A stretch of 64,000 nucleotides of DNA. Origin: Streptomyces sp. NBC_01298 (GTDB lineage Bacteria; Actinomycetota; Actinomycetes; Streptomycetales; Streptomycetaceae). Positions within the stretch are counted from its first letter, which is position 1. Each line of letters begins with the position of its first letter. The stretch is taken from the NCBI RefSeq assembly GCF_035978755.1, contig NZ_CP108414.1, positions 3,410,001 through 3,474,000 of the forward strand. Reading direction: 5' to 3'. Below are positions 22,364-32,351 of the stretch, piece after piece. The notes beneath the pieces are model-generated. The model saw only the letters and a list, made by a program, of their open reading frames with translations. It was not told where the DNA came from and searched no databases. A program made the position numbers and the translations under genes.

Positions 22364-24421
22364 TCAGCTCGGGTTGGTTTCGATGACCGCGGTGCGTTCG
22401 GCGGTGGTTTTGCCGCGGAGGGCCTTGCCCAGGACTCCGACGACGTCCTGCGGGGTGACGGCGGTCTTCTGGCCGGTGCCGCGCATGATGAGGACTCCGT
22501 CGAAGGTGTTCCCGTAGGCCGTCTTGAGGGCTTCCAGGTCGTACTTCTCGACGAGGTGGCCGTCCACGGCCTGCATGCTCAGGATCTTCGGCAGGGACTT
22601 GGCGCCGAGCGGGATGGACTTGCCGCCGGCCTTGACGAGGACCGGGGCCGACATCGCGGGCTGGGCGAACTCCTTCATGGCCCGGTCCAGTTCGGCCTTG
22701 TCGACGACCGGGTCCTTGGTGGCGACCGGGAGGACGACGGGGTCGGACTTGCCGCTCTCGACCATGTCGTGGAAGGCCTTGGTCACCATGGTGACGGAGC
22801 CGTCCACATCGAGCGTGGAACCGGCCTTGCCGGGTACGGCGACGGCCTTGCCCGTGTCGAAGGTGATGGTGCCCTCGGCCACGGAACCGGCGGTGCCGGC
22901 CAGCTCCTGGAGGGCCACCCGCAGCTTCTCCTCGTCGGTGGGCATGACGGCCTCGGCCTCGCGCACGCTGCCGAACAGGGAGCCGATGACCGTGACGGGG
23001 TTGTAGTCGCTGCCCGCCGCGTTGCGGACGGTGGTCTGGCTGTCCAGGCTCAGGCCGGCCTTCTCCGGCTTCAGCTCGACCTGCTTGCCGCCGACGGTGA
23101 GCTTGAGCGGGGCCGCGGCGCGGTTGCCGAAGGACGTCTGGAGCTTGGCGACGGCCTCGTCGCGGGTGCCGCTGATCTCGACGCCGAGCACGGTGGTGCC
23201 CTTGGGGACGTCGGAGTGGTTCAGGAGCAGCCCGGCTCCGTAGGCCACGCCGATCAGCCCGAAGAGGGCTCCGCCGACGAGGACCAGCTTGTTGCGGCCC
23301 TTCTTGGCGGGCCGCGCCGGGGCGGGCGCGGGAGCCTGCGGCCTGGCCTTGTTCGCGGGCGCCGGCGCGGGCACGTGCGGAAGCTGTCCGGTGGAGTCCA
23401 GCTCGGGGCCGGGCCAGCTCGGCTCCTGCGCCCCTCCCCCGGGTACGGAGCCCAGCGCGGGCCCGCCCGTCGGCCCGTCCGGGACGCGGCCCGGGCCGGT
23501 GCCGGGCCAGGCGGGAGCCGGCGGCACGGGGGTGCCCAGGGCCTGGGCGACGGGACCGGAGCCGGGGCCGTACGCGGCTCCGGCGCCGGGCGGCGGCCCG
23601 GCGGGACCGGGACCGGGGCCGGGGCCCTGCGCACCCGTACGGGGACCACCGGGTCCGGCGGGCGGCGCGGGGTAACCGGCGCCCGGCCCTGTGCCGACGC
23701 CGGGGCCGCCGGGGCCGGGGCCCATCGGCGCGCCGGGGCGCGGACCGGCCGGGCCCTGGGCGAAGCCCTGCTGCGCGGGACCGTCGAAGCGCGGGCCGCC
23801 GGGCTGGGCCGGAGCGGGACCGGGACCGCCCGGGCGGGGGCCCATGGGCGCGCCCGGACCGGGGCCCATCGGCGCGCCGGGGCGCGGACCGGCCGGGCCC
23901 TGGGCGAAGCCCTGCTGCGCGGGACCGTCGAAGCGCGGGCCGCCGGGCTGGGCCGGAGCCGGGCCGCGCGCCGGGGCCGGAGCCTGCTGCGGGGCGGGCG
24001 CGGGGGCGGGCGCGGGGGCCGCCTTGCGCGGAGCGAACCAGTTGCTGGCCGTCTCCTCGCCCGCACTCGGTTCGGGGGCGGCCGGCGGGGCGGGTGCGGG
24101 CTCGGGCGCGGGCGCCTCGGCTTCGGGCATGGTCTGGCGTACGACCACGGGCGGAATCGGCCGCGAACCCGGGATGTTGATCCGGATCCGGGTCGTCAGC
24201 TGGGTCTCCGTCTTCGGCCCGTCGGAATCGGGTGTGGACGGCTTCGCGGGCGGTGCGGTCACTGAACTCTCCTCCGGGATGGTCGCCGTGCCCGGACCCG
24301 GACCGGGGGGCACTGTCGTGGTCGGATACTGGCCTGATCCGTACGGCGGCCCACCTGAGGGGTGGGCGGCTTCGCCGCGCCCGTTGGGCCCGGCGGGCGG
24401 ACTGTCAGTTTCACGGCTCAA
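22364..24421 (-). CDS. Membrane protein with Pro/Gly-rich cytoplasmic tail and peptidoglycan-binding domain
   Basis: A 685-residue protein. Residues 1-380 are Pro/Gly/Ala-rich and disordered, with an internal 33-residue exact duplication. One membrane helix (LVLVGGALFGLIGVAYGAGLLL) follows a KKGRNK stop-transfer. The outer part resembles the PG_binding_4 domain (VLGVEISGTRDEAVAKLQ, GKQVELKPEKAGLSLD) found in actinobacterial cell-wall proteins of the VanW/L,D-transpeptidase type. There is no transpeptidase Cys motif. The TTG at 24421 is chosen because GGGAGAACC lies just upstream. Upstream codons would continue without family sequence. Confidence 0.78.
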   Translation of the reverse strand: MSRETDSPPAGPNGRGEAAHPSGGPPYGSGQYPTTTVPPGPGPGTATIPEESSVTAPPAKPSTPDSDGPKTETQLTTRIRINIPGSRPIPPVVVRQTMPEAEAPAPEPAPAPPAAPEPSAGEETASNWFAPRKAAPAPAPAPAPQQAPAPARGPAPAQPGGPRFDGPAQQGFAQGPAGPRPGAPMGPGPGAPMGPRPGGPGPAPAQPGGPRFDGPAQQGFAQGPAGPRPGAPMGPGPGGPGVGTGPGAGYPAPPAGPGGPRTGAQGPGPGPGPAGPPPGAGAAYGPGSGPVAQALGTPVPPAPAWPGTGPGRVPDGPTGGPALGSVPGGGAQEPSWPGPELDSTGQLPHVPAPAPANKARPQAPAPAPARPAKKGRNKLVLVGGALFGLIGVAYGAGLLLNHSDVPKGTTVLGVEISGTRDEAVAKLQTSFGNRAAAPLKLTVGGKQVELKPEKAGLSLDSQTTVRNAAGSDYNPVTVIGSLFGSVREAEAVMPTDEEKLRVALQELAGTAGSVAEGTITFDTGKAVAVPGKAGSTLDVDGSVTMVTKAFHDMVESGKSDPVVLPVATKDPVVDKAELDRAMKEFAQPAMSAPVLVKAGGKSIPLGAKSLPKILSMQAVDGHLVEKYDLEALKTAYGNTFDGVLIMRGTGQKTAVTPQDVVGVLGKALRGKTTAERTAVIETNPS
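23717..23959 (-). repeat. Exact 99-bp in-frame duplication inside the Pro-rich coding region
   Basis: 23717-23815 is repeated at 23861-23959 without a difference, offset 144 bp (48 codons). It encodes AQPGGPRFDGPAQQGFAQGP and flanks twice. Identity at the DNA level implies recent duplication or gene conversion. Confidence 0.85.
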
Positions 24422-24658
24422 GGCAGGTTCTCCCGATCGGCTCCGCCGCCCGTCATAGCGTGCGCGGGCAGCTCGGCGGCCGGTCCACCATACTGGCCAC
24501 CGCCCGCGTGCACCCGGCCGCCGGGAACGAAGGGTTCCCCTTGAGCTCCTGCGCGCCCCCTCCGTACCCCTCCTGAGCACCTGTCGCCCGGTTGCCGGGG
24601 GCGCGCGCACGCACCGGCCGAGCCGCTCGTCAAGGCGTCGGGCGGGGCCGACGCCGCG

Positions 24659-25051
24659 TCACTTGGCCTTCCCGGCGGCCGAAAGCGGCCGGTCCCCGGG
24701 GAGGTTCATCGTGGCGCACATCACAGCGAGTACGACTCCACCCAAAAGGTAGACGTACATGCCGATTCCGGACGAACCAAGCAGGAAGTCCCCCTCCGGC
24801 CGGGGCACACCGAGGAGCACGTAGGAGAGGAACCAGCCGACCGTGGCCGCTCCCACGCCGATGCCGGTGCCCAGTGCGAGCCGGGCGCCGAGGAACAGGC
24901 CGAAGAGCGCGAGGAGTGCGAGCGCCAGTCCGCCGTGGAACCACAGGTCGGCCACGAGCCAGCCGGCCACGCCGGTGAGCACCCCGGCCGCCAACAGGCC
25001 CAGCAGGACGGCGATCCGCGCCCCGTTCCCGATGGCCGCCGACCCGGTCAC
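24659..25051 (-). CDS. DUF6113-type membrane protein
   Basis: A 130-residue protein with four predicted membrane helices ([71 protein letters not shown]) and a short charged tail. The GTG overlaps the mshB stop by 4 bp, so it is co-translated with mshB, as in other actinobacteria. Function unknown. The 237 nt downstream before the next gene show no gene. Confidence 0.8.
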   Translation of the reverse strand: MTGSAAIGNGARIAVLLGLLAAGVLTGVAGWLVADLWFHGGLALALLALFGLFLGARLALGTGIGVGAATVGWFLSYVLLGVPRPEGDFLLGSSGIGMYVYLLGGVVLAVMCATMNLPGDRPLSAAGKAK

Positions 25052-25956
25052 GCCCGCACCCCCGCGAAGAGGTCGCGCTCGCGCTCGCCCGCCGGGACGC
25101 CGGGCCGGCCGGCGGCCAACTCGTAGTACTCGTGGGTGAACAGCGGCTGCGCGAGGTCGTTGGAGAGCGCGAAGAAGGGCCCGTCCACCGCGATCTGGGT
25201 GGCGTGGGCGCGCATCGCCGCCGTCTTCGCGGCCACGAACGCCTGCTCGGCGGCCTCGTCCCCGCCGATCTCGGCGGTGATCCGCTCGTCGGCCACCACG
25301 CCCGGCACGTCGTCCGGCGCCGCGGGCGCCGGGAAGGGCACCTCGCTCCCGGCCTCGCGCAGCCGGGCGAAGCCCTCCTCGACGACCGTGCGCGGTACGC
25401 GGTTCCAGTAGAGCTTCTGGATGGCGTGCGCCGCCCCGAGGTCCCGGCGGTACGTGGGCTCCGCGGCCAGTTCGGCGGCGCGGGTGGCCACGCGGTGGGC
25501 CTGGATGTGGTCGGGGTGGCCGTACCCGCCGTCCGGGTCGTAGGTGACGAGGACCTGGGGGCGCAGTTCGCGGATCACCTCCACGAGGTACCCCGCCGCC
25601 TCGTCCACGTCGGCCGACCAGAAGGCGCCGGGACGGCGGTTCTGTTCGGCGCCCATCATCCCGGAGTCCCGGAAGCGGCCGGGGCCGCCGAGGAAGCGGT
25701 GGTCGGTGACGCCCAGTTCCTTCATGGCCTCGGCGAGTTCGCCGACGCGGTGGGCGCCGAGGGTGTCGTCGCGGTCGGCCGTCAGGTGGGCGAGGCCGGG
25801 CGGGATGACCTCACCCTCCTCGCCGAGGGTGCAGGTCACCAACGCGACATGGACGCCCTCGGCCGCGTACTTGGCCATGGTGACGCCGTTGTTGATCGAC
25901 TCGTCGTCCGGGTGCGCGTGCACGAGCAGGAGCCGACGGGCGGGAAGACCGTTCAT
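25048..25956 (-). CDS. mshB: GlcNAc-Ins deacetylase of mycothiol biosynthesis
   Basis: A 302-residue zinc deacetylase that makes GlcN-Ins from GlcNAc-Ins. The LmbE-type zinc site is present: HAHPDDES near the start and [11 protein letters not shown] in the middle. The family C-terminus ([13 protein letters not shown]) is intact. The ATG at 25956 with AGGGTG 7 nt upstream is preferred to a GTG 9 nt earlier. It forms an operon with the membrane protein gene. Mycothiol is the main actinobacterial thiol, so the gene supports the host assignment. Confidence 0.93.
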   Translation of the reverse strand: MNGLPARRLLLVHAHPDDESINNGVTMAKYAAEGVHVALVTCTLGEEGEVIPPGLAHLTADRDDTLGAHRVGELAEAMKELGVTDHRFLGGPGRFRDSGMMGAEQNRRPGAFWSADVDEAAGYLVEVIRELRPQVLVTYDPDGGYGHPDHIQAHRVATRAAELAAEPTYRRDLGAAHAIQKLYWNRVPRTVVEEGFARLREAGSEVPFPAPAAPDDVPGVVADERITAEIGGDEAAEQAFVAAKTAAMRAHATQIAVDGPFFALSNDLAQPLFTHEYYELAAGRPGVPAGERERDLFAGVRA

Positions 25957-26007
25957 GGGGGTCACCCTACGAGAAACGGCGGCCCCGTCCCCCGAACCGG
26001 GACCCCG

Positions 26008-26202
26008 CTAGAACTTGAGGCCGCTGATCATGCTCGCCACGTTGTTGGTCAGCTGGGAGAGCGTCGGAGCCACGGTCGAGCTCGCCAGATAGAAGCCGAG
26101 CAGTACACAGACCACTGCGTGACCCGCCTTCAGGCCCGAACGCCGGACCAGCAGGAAGACGACGACTGCCAGCAGCACCACGGCCGAGATCGATAGTGCC
26201 AC
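26008..26202 (-). CDS. Small membrane protein, 64 aa
   Basis: GTG start with GGAGGTGAAACGCC before it. Two hydrophobic helices (SISAVVLLAVVVFLLVRRS and AVVCVLLGFYLASSTVA) flank a short basic loop. The C-terminus is TLSQLTNNVASMISGLKF. It resembles the small DUF membrane proteins common in Streptomyces. No function can be given. Confidence 0.75.
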   Translation of the reverse strand: MALSISAVVLLAVVVFLLVRRSGLKAGHAVVCVLLGFYLASSTVAPTLSQLTNNVASMISGLKF

Positions 26203-26284
26203 GGCGTTTCACCTCCACGTCGAGCGGACATCGGGTTCGCGTACTCGCAACTCGGTGCTCGGCAGAGTCATACCCACCGTGCGC

Positions 26285-26305
26285 TACGGATCATAACTAT
26301 CCGTA
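26285..26305 (-). promoter_or_regulatory. Candidate promoter/operator before the 64-aa membrane protein
   Basis: TACGGAT and ATCCGTA form a perfect 7-bp inverted repeat around CATAACT. On the minus strand it contains TATGAT, a good -10 hexamer, about 80 nt before the GTG. The -35 is weak. A repressor binding the repeat would block this promoter (inference). Confidence 0.4.
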
Positions 26306-26371
26306 CCGCCACATCGATCGATTCCGGCAGCACGAGGGGCGCACGCCGCGCACGCCCGGGGTCACAGAAGT

Positions 26372-26406
26372 GCCGGCCGGGGAAGCTGTGAGCCTCCCCG
26401 GCCGGC
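26372..26406. terminator. Hairpin terminator, 3' of the first opp operon
   Basis: GCCGGCCGGGGA and TCCCCGGCCGGC pair over 12 bp around an 11-nt loop, 154 nt past the oppF stop. The rest of 26203-26559 holds the operator-like repeat and no gene. Confidence 0.75.
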
Positions 26407-26559
26407 TGTCGGCACCCGCACGGCCGCACGAATCCAGGCTGCCCGGCCCAGATCTCGGGACAGAAACGGTCAAGTTGCCTGCATGTAAACCGAGTTGCCG
26501 GAAAGCGGAGTGCCGTTCACAGCTGTGGCGAGAAATGAGCGGTCCCGGGGGCCCTTGGC

Positions 26560-27672
26560 TCACTCCTTGGTCAGCGGCCCCGAAGGCGGTTCCGAAGCCG
26601 GCCCCGAAGGCGGTTCCGAAGCCGGCCCCGAAGGCGGCTCCGAGGACGGCCCCGAAGGCGGCATGACGACCCGCTCGGATGCGAAATGGCACGCCGAGGG
26701 GTGGGCCGTCGGGCCGCCCGGGAGGAAGGCCGGGATCTCCAGGAGCGGGACCTCCGAAGCGCAGCGCGCCTCGGCCTTCCAGCAGCGGGTGCGGAAGCGG
26801 CAGCCCGAGGGCGGATTCGCCGGGGAGGGCACGTCGCCGGAGAGGATGATCCGCTCGCGGCCCGCGCGCGCCTCCGGGTCGGGGACCGGGACCGCGGAGA
26901 GCAGTGCCTGGGTGTACGGGTGGGTGGGGTGGTCGTAGATCTGGGTGTCGGTGCCGATCTCGACGATCCGGCCCAGGTACATGACGCCGACCCGGTCGGA
27001 GATGTGCCGGACGATCGAGAGGTCGTGCGCGATGAACACGTAGGAGAGGTTGAACTCGTCCTGGAGGCGCTCCAGGAGGTTGACCACCTGGGCCTGGACG
27101 GAGACGTCGAGGGCGGAGACGGGCTCGTCGGCGACGATGATCTCGGGCTGGAGCGCGAGGCCGCGGGCGATGCCGATGCGCTGGCGCTGGCCGCCGGAGA
27201 ACTGGTGCGGGTACCGGTTGATGTACTCCGGGTTCAGGCCGACCACGTCCAGGAGTTCCTGGACCTTGCGGCGCCGGTCGCCCTTGGGGGCCACCTCGGG
27301 GTGGATCTCGTACGGCTCGCCGATGATGTCGCCGACCGTCATGCGCGGGTTCAGCGAGGTGTACGGGTCCTGGAACACCATCTGGATGTTGCGGCGCGCG
27401 GCCTTGAGGCCCTTGGCGGACAGCTTGGCGAGGTCCTCGCCCTTGTACGTGATCGAGCCAGCCGTCGGGCGTTCCAGGTTGACCAGCATCTTGGCGACGG
27501 TGGACTTGCCGCAGCCCGACTCCCCGACGATGCCGAGGGTTTCGCCGGCCCGCAGGTCGAAGGAGACCCCGTCGACGGCCTTGACGGCGCCGACCTGCTT
27601 CTTGAAGAGGATGCCCTGGGTCAGCGGGTAGTGCTTGACCAGGTCCTCCACCACGAGGATGGACTCAGCCAC
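26560..27672 (-). CDS. oppF: Oligopeptide ABC transporter ATPase OppF (operon 1)
   Basis: A 370-residue ATPase: Walker [11 protein letters not shown]-loop [10 protein letters not shown], signature SGGQRQ, Walker B VADEP, and a switch His in AHDLSIVRH. The Opp/Dpp C-terminal zinc-like motif has Cys in CRFRTRCW and CHF. The tail adds SGPASEPP repeats coded by 24-bp DNA repeats (26576-26662), absent from the operon 2 copy. GTG with AAGGAGTGCC, overlapping the oppD end by 8 bp. It is nearly the same protein as the operon 2 copy. Confidence 0.93.
   Translation of the reverse strand: MAESILVVEDLVKHYPLTQGILFKKQVGAVKAVDGVSFDLRAGETLGIVGESGCGKSTVAKMLVNLERPTAGSITYKGEDLAKLSAKGLKAARRNIQMVFQDPYTSLNPRMTVGDIIGEPYEIHPEVAPKGDRRRKVQELLDVVGLNPEYINRYPHQFSGGQRQRIGIARGLALQPEIIVADEPVSALDVSVQAQVVNLLERLQDEFNLSYVFIAHDLSIVRHISDRVGVMYLGRIVEIGTDTQIYDHPTHPYTQALLSAVPVPDPEARAGRERIILSGDVPSPANPPSGCRFRTRCWKAEARCASEVPLLEIPAFLPGGPTAHPSACHFASERVVMPPSGPSSEPPSGPASEPPSGPASEPPSGPLTKE
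26576..26662 (-). repeat. 24-bp tandem repeats in the oppF C-terminal codons
   Basis: Units of GGCCCCGAAGGCGGTTCCGAAGCC-like 24 bp run from 26576 to 26662 (three full and one partial), in frame, coding for an 8-residue Pro-Ser-Gly repeat. Tail length is likely variable between strains. Confidence 0.8.
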
Positions 27673-28639
27673 CGAGGCACTCCTTCCAGAAGAAGCACGC
27701 ACTGGCGCGGTCGGGTCCGACCTCGGCCAGCGGCGGTACGTCGGTGCGGCAGACGGCCCGGGCCATCGGGCAGCGCGGGTTGAAGGCGCAACCGGGCGGG
27801 ATGGCGAGCAGGTTGGGCGGCAGGCCCTTGATGGCGTACAGCTCCTGGCCCTTCTGGTCCAGGCGCGGGATGGAGTCCAGCAGGCCCCGGGTGTAGGGGT
27901 GGGCGGGATTCCGGTAGATCTCGTGGACCGGCGCGGCCTCGACGATCCGGCCGGCGTACATGACGGCGATCTTGTCGGCCACGTCGGCGACCACGCCGAG
28001 GTCGTGGGTGATCAGGATCAGGCCCATGTTGAGCTCGCGCTGGAGCTCGGCGAGCAGGTCCATGACCTGGGCCTGGACGGTGACGTCCAGGGCGGTGGTC
28101 GGCTCGTCCGCGATGATGAGCGAGGGTTCCAGGGCCATCGCCATCGCGATCATGATGCGCTGGCGCATGCCGCCGGAGAACTGGTGCGGGTAGTCCCCCA
28201 CCCGCTCCCGGGCCGCCGGGATCTTCACCCGGTCCATCAGCTCGACGGCCTTGTTCCGGGCGTCCTTGCGGGACATCCCGCGGTGGACCTCGTACATCTC
28301 GCCGAGCTGCGCGCCGACGCTCAGGACCGGGTTGAGGGAGGACAGGGCGTCCTGGAAGATCATGGCCATCTCGTTGCCGCGGACCTTCCTGCGCTCCTCC
28401 TCCTTCATCTTCAGCAGGTCTTTGCCCTTGAAGAGGATCTCGCCGCCCGCGATGCGGCCCGGCGGCATGTCGAGGATGCCCATGACGGCCTGGGCGGTGA
28501 CCGACTTGCCGGAGCCGGACTCGCCGAGAACGGCGAGGGTCTCGCCCTCGGCCACGGAGTAGTTGACCCCGTTGACGGCCTTGGCGACGCCGTCCCGCGT
28601 CTTGAATTCCACGTGCAGATCGCGCACTTCGAGCAGCAT
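27665..28639 (-). CDS. oppD: Oligopeptide ABC transporter ATPase OppD (operon 1)
   Basis: A 324-residue ATPase with Walker [10 protein letters not shown], signature FSGGMRQR, Walker [11 protein letters not shown] and the His loop THDLGVV. The Opp C-terminal Cys cluster ([14 protein letters not shown]) is present. GAGGAG precedes the ATG. It pairs with OppF to power the two permeases. Confidence 0.93.
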   Translation of the reverse strand: MLLEVRDLHVEFKTRDGVAKAVNGVNYSVAEGETLAVLGESGSGKSVTAQAVMGILDMPPGRIAGGEILFKGKDLLKMKEEERRKVRGNEMAMIFQDALSSLNPVLSVGAQLGEMYEVHRGMSRKDARNKAVELMDRVKIPAARERVGDYPHQFSGGMRQRIMIAMAMALEPSLIIADEPTTALDVTVQAQVMDLLAELQRELNMGLILITHDLGVVADVADKIAVMYAGRIVEAAPVHEIYRNPAHPYTRGLLDSIPRLDQKGQELYAIKGLPPNLLAIPPGCAFNPRCPMARAVCRTDVPPLAEVGPDRASACFFWKECLGG

Positions 28640-28651
28640 GTGCGGGGCTCC

Positions 28652-29668
28652 TCAGCGCAGCTTGGGGTCGAGGGCGTCGCGCACCGCGTCGCCGAGCATG
28701 ATGAACGCGAGCACGGTGATGCTGAGCGCGCCCGCCGGGTAGAGCAGCATGTGCGGGGCGTTGCGGATCTGGGAGGCGGCGTTGGAGATGTCGATGCCCC
28801 AGGAGACCGTGGGCGGCCGCAGGCCGACGCCGAGGAAGGACAGGGTGGCTTCCAGGGCGATGTAGGTGCCGAGCGCGATGGTGGCGACGACGATGACGGG
28901 CGCGATGGCGTTGGGCGCCACGTGCCGCAGCAGCATCCGGCCGTTGCCGGCGCCGAGCGCCCGAGCGGCCTGGACGTAGTCGTTCTGTTTGGCGGTGATG
29001 ACCGAGCCGCGGGCGATGCGGGCCAGCTGGGGCCAGCCGAGCAGCACGATGAAGCCGACGACGGGCCAGACGGTGGTGCTGGTGACCACGGACAGGAAGA
29101 CCAGGCCGCCGAGGACCACCGGGATGCCGAAGAAGATGTCGGCGACCCGGGAGAGCAGCGCGTCGCCCCAGCCCCCGAAGAATCCGGCGAGCCCGCCGAG
29201 CGCGGAGCCGAGGAGGGCCGCGCCGAGGGTGGCGCAGATGCCGACGGTGATGGAGGCGCGGGCCCCGTAGACGGTACGGGTGTACACGTCGCAGCCCTGG
29301 GTGTCGTACCCGAAGGGGTGGCCCGGCGAGGAGCCCTGCTGCGATTTGGACAGGTCGCACTGGAGCGGGTCGCCGCTCGCGATGAGCTGGGGCCAGATGG
29401 AGATGACCACGAGGAAGAGGATCAGCAGCGTGGAGACGAGGAAGACGGGGTTGCGGCGCAGCTGGTGCCAGGCGTCGGACCACAGGGAGCGGGGCTTCTC
29501 CTGGGGTCCCGTGGGGCCCGCGGGGCCTCCCCCGAGCTCCTTCTCCAGGGACTCCCCCTCCTCCAGGGCGAGATCCATGGCGCCCCCCTGGCCGGTGGGG
29601 GCGATGGACTCGTGGGGGCCGGGTCCCAGCGGATCGTAGGCGGCGCGCTCGGGATCGGGCTCAGGCAT
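28652..29668 (-). CDS. oppC: Oligopeptide ABC permease OppC (operon 1)
   Basis: A 338-residue protein with a long cytoplasmic N-terminus (1-60), six predicted membrane helices and the EAA coupling motif around ARALGAGNGRMLLRHVAPNA. The loop after the first helix holds DPLQCDLSKSQQG and a Cys pair, typical of the substrate-facing loop. The ATG lies within the last codons of oppB (8-bp overlap). Confidence 0.92.
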   Translation of the reverse strand: MPEPDPERAAYDPLGPGPHESIAPTGQGGAMDLALEEGESLEKELGGGPAGPTGPQEKPRSLWSDAWHQLRRNPVFLVSTLLILFLVVISIWPQLIASGDPLQCDLSKSQQGSSPGHPFGYDTQGCDVYTRTVYGARASITVGICATLGAALLGSALGGLAGFFGGWGDALLSRVADIFFGIPVVLGGLVFLSVVTSTTVWPVVGFIVLLGWPQLARIARGSVITAKQNDYVQAARALGAGNGRMLLRHVAPNAIAPVIVVATIALGTYIALEATLSFLGVGLRPPTVSWGIDISNAASQIRNAPHMLLYPAGALSITVLAFIMLGDAVRDALDPKLR

Positions 29669-30584
29669 AACGGATCCTCGGGTCCAGGACCGCGTAGAGC
29701 AGGTCGACGAGCAGGTTCGCCAGCAGGAAGACGATCACGAGGATGGTCACGAAGCCGACCACCGTCGGGGAGTTGTTGCGCAGGATGCCCTGGTAGAGCT
29801 GGTAGCCGACCCCGTGGATGTTGAAGATCCGCTCGGTGACGATCGCTCCGCCCATCAGGGCGCCGATGTCGGTGCCGATGAAGGTGACCACGGGGATCAG
29901 CGAGTTGCGCAGCAGGTGACGGGTGATGACCCGGCGGCGGGGCAGGCCCTTGGCCACGGCGGTGCGGACGTAGTCGGCCTTGACGTTCTCGGCGATGGAG
30001 GTCCGGGTCAGCCGGGTGACGTAGGCGAGGGAGACCAGCGCGAGCACGATGCCGGGCAGGATCAGTTCGCTGAAGGGGGCGTCCGGGGAGACGGTGGGGC
30101 GCACCCAGCCCCATTTGACGCCGAAGACGAACTGGAGGAGGTAGCCGGTCACGAAGGTGGGCACCGAGATGACGACGAGGGTGAGCACCAGCACGCCGCT
30201 GTCGATGGACTTGCCGCGCTTGAGGCCGCTGATCACGCCGAGGGTGATGCCGACGACGATCTCGATGGCGATCGCGACGATGGTCAGGCGCAGGGTCACC
30301 GGGAAGGCCGAGGCCATGAGTTCGGTGACCTTCTGGCCGTTGAAGGCGGTGCCGAAGTCGCCCTGGAAGATCTGCCCCATGTAGTGCAGGTACTGCTTCC
30401 ACAGGGGCTGGTCGAGGTAGAGGTCCTTGCGGATGCGCGCGGCGGTGGCGGGGTCGGGGGCCTTGTCGCCGAAGAGGGCGGCGACCGGGTCACCGAGCGC
30501 GTACACCATGAAGAAGATCAGGAACGTGCTGCCGATGAACACGGGGATCATCTGGAGCAGTCGCCGGATCACATAACGTCCCAT
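29661..30584 (-). CDS. oppB: Oligopeptide ABC permease OppB (operon 1)
   Basis: A 307-residue permease. It starts MGRYVIRRLLQMIPVF as OppB/DppB proteins do, has six membrane helices, and an EAA loop (RTAVAKGLPRRRVITRHLLRN). It ends LYAVLDPRIRY and overlaps oppC. Distance to the upstream lipoprotein gene is 30 nt. Confidence 0.93.
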   Translation of the reverse strand: MGRYVIRRLLQMIPVFIGSTFLIFFMVYALGDPVAALFGDKAPDPATAARIRKDLYLDQPLWKQYLHYMGQIFQGDFGTAFNGQKVTELMASAFPVTLRLTIVAIAIEIVVGITLGVISGLKRGKSIDSGVLVLTLVVISVPTFVTGYLLQFVFGVKWGWVRPTVSPDAPFSELILPGIVLALVSLAYVTRLTRTSIAENVKADYVRTAVAKGLPRRRVITRHLLRNSLIPVVTFIGTDIGALMGGAIVTERIFNIHGVGYQLYQGILRNNSPTVVGFVTILVIVFLLANLLVDLLYAVLDPRIRYA

Positions 30585-30614
30585 GGACTGCTCCAGGTTC
30601 GATCCGTTGGCGGG

Positions 30615-32243
30615 TCAGCTGACCTTGATCTGGTCGTACACCGGGACGCTGAACTGGTTGAGCTTCACGTCCGAGACGCGCTCCCCGTAGCCCGCGCTGC
30701 CGTTCTGGTACCAGAGCGGGATCGACGGCATCTGCTCGGCGAGGATCTTCTCGGCGTCCTTGAAGAGGCCGGTCGCCTTGGCGGCGTCGCTCTCGCGGTT
30801 CGCCGCGTCGACGAGCTTGTCGAATTCCGGGTTGCTGAACTTCCCGTAGTTGGAGGACGCGCCGGTGTAGTAGAGCGGCTCCAGGAAGTTCTGGATCAGG
30901 GGGTAGTCGGCCTGCCAGCCGGAGCGGAACGGGCCGGTCAGCTTGAAGCTGCTCTGCTGGTTGCGGAAGTCGGCGAAGGTGCCGATCGGGTTGACCGTGC
31001 AGACCGGGCCCTCGCCGAGGGCGTTGTTGATGCTGTTGCAGACGGCGTCCATCCACTCGCGGTGCGAGCCGGTGTCCACGTTGGAGGTCAGCGAGACCTT
31101 GCCGCCGGGCAGGCCGCCGGCCTCCTGGATGAGCTTCTTGGCCTCGGTGGGGTTGAAGGAGCAGGCCTCGCCGCAGGCGGTGGCGGAGAAACCGCCCTTG
31201 TCGCCGAGGGCCGGGGAGGTCCAGTCCTTGGCCGGGGTGCGGGTCTCGCGGAAGATCTGCTTGGTGATCTCGTCGCGGTTGATCGCCATCGAGATGCCCC
31301 GGCGGACCTTGTCCATGCCCTCCTTGCTCCACTGCGGGTCGTATAGCGGGAAGGTGAGGGTCTGGATGATGAGGGCCGGCTGGTTGATGTAGCGGTCGCC
31401 GAGGTCGTTCGCGACGTTCTTCAGCTGCTGCGCCGGGACGTCGTCGACCAGGTCGAGGTTGCCCGAGATCAGGTCGGTGTAGGCGGTGTTGTTGTCGGTG
31501 TAGACCTTCAGGTCCACTCCGCCGTTGACCGCCTTGTCCTCACCCGTGTAGGCGTCCCACTTGCGCAGCTTCATGCCGGTGCCCTTGGTGTACGAGTCCA
31601 CCGTGTACGGGCCGTTGCCGACGGGCTTCTTCAGCCAGGCGTCGTGGTCCGTGAAGAAGGCCTTGGGCAGGGGCGAGAACGCCTGGTAGCCGAGGGTCTC
31701 GGGCCAGGTGGAGAACTTCTCCTTGAGGGCGACCGTGAAGGTCTTGGGGTCCTTGACGACCAGGCCTGACATGGTCTTGGACTTGGGGTCGCCCTTCTCG
31801 GGGTGGACGTCCGCGTAGCCGACGATGTCGGAGAAGAAGGGCGAGTTGTTCTGCTTCTTGGTGACGTCCGCGCCGTAGTTCCAGGCGTCCACGAAGGACT
31901 GCGCGGTGACGGGCTCGTCGTTGCTGAACTTCCAGCCGTCCTTCAGCGTGATCGTGAAGTTCTGGCTGTCGGTGGTCTCGATCTTCTCGGCGAGGAAGTT
32001 CTTCGCCTCACCGGTCTCGGGGTCGTACCGCTTGAGCCCCCGGAAGATCATGTCGAGGACCTTGCCGCCCTGGACCTCGTTGGTGTTGGCGGGCTCCAGC
32101 GGGTTCTGCGGGTCTCCCCACGAGGAGCTGACGATGCCGTCCGCGCCGCCCCCGCCGCTGTCGCTTCCGCCGCCGCAGGCGGTCGCCGCGAGGGCGACGG
32201 CCGCCGCACATGCGGCCCACTTGGCGTGGGTGGCTCCGCGCAT
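30615..32243 (-). CDS. oppA: Peptide-binding lipoprotein (operon 1)
   Basis: A 542-residue SBP_bac_5 family solute-binding protein. The lipoprotein signal peptide ends in the lipobox LAATAC. An SBP_bac_5 fold follows, with typical SWGDPQNPLEP near the start and VGNGPYTVDSY in the middle. The second ATG is chosen because GAGGAGGCACTCC precedes it. First gene of the operon. Confidence 0.92.
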   Translation of the reverse strand: MRGATHAKWAACAAAVALAATACGGGSDSGGGGADGIVSSSWGDPQNPLEPANTNEVQGGKVLDMIFRGLKRYDPETGEAKNFLAEKIETTDSQNFTITLKDGWKFSNDEPVTAQSFVDAWNYGADVTKKQNNSPFFSDIVGYADVHPEKGDPKSKTMSGLVVKDPKTFTVALKEKFSTWPETLGYQAFSPLPKAFFTDHDAWLKKPVGNGPYTVDSYTKGTGMKLRKWDAYTGEDKAVNGGVDLKVYTDNNTAYTDLISGNLDLVDDVPAQQLKNVANDLGDRYINQPALIIQTLTFPLYDPQWSKEGMDKVRRGISMAINRDEITKQIFRETRTPAKDWTSPALGDKGGFSATACGEACSFNPTEAKKLIQEAGGLPGGKVSLTSNVDTGSHREWMDAVCNSINNALGEGPVCTVNPIGTFADFRNQQSSFKLTGPFRSGWQADYPLIQNFLEPLYYTGASSNYGKFSNPEFDKLVDAANRESDAAKATGLFKDAEKILAEQMPSIPLWYQNGSAGYGERVSDVKLNQFSVPVYDQIKVS

Positions 32244-32351
32244 GGAGTGCCTCCTCATGGATCCCAAGACTCACTTAGGGCCCAATGTCACCCTATGTGG
32301 GGTCTCGCACACTCCTGGTTGGACCGATTGCACCCTCGCGCCGCCCGCCTG

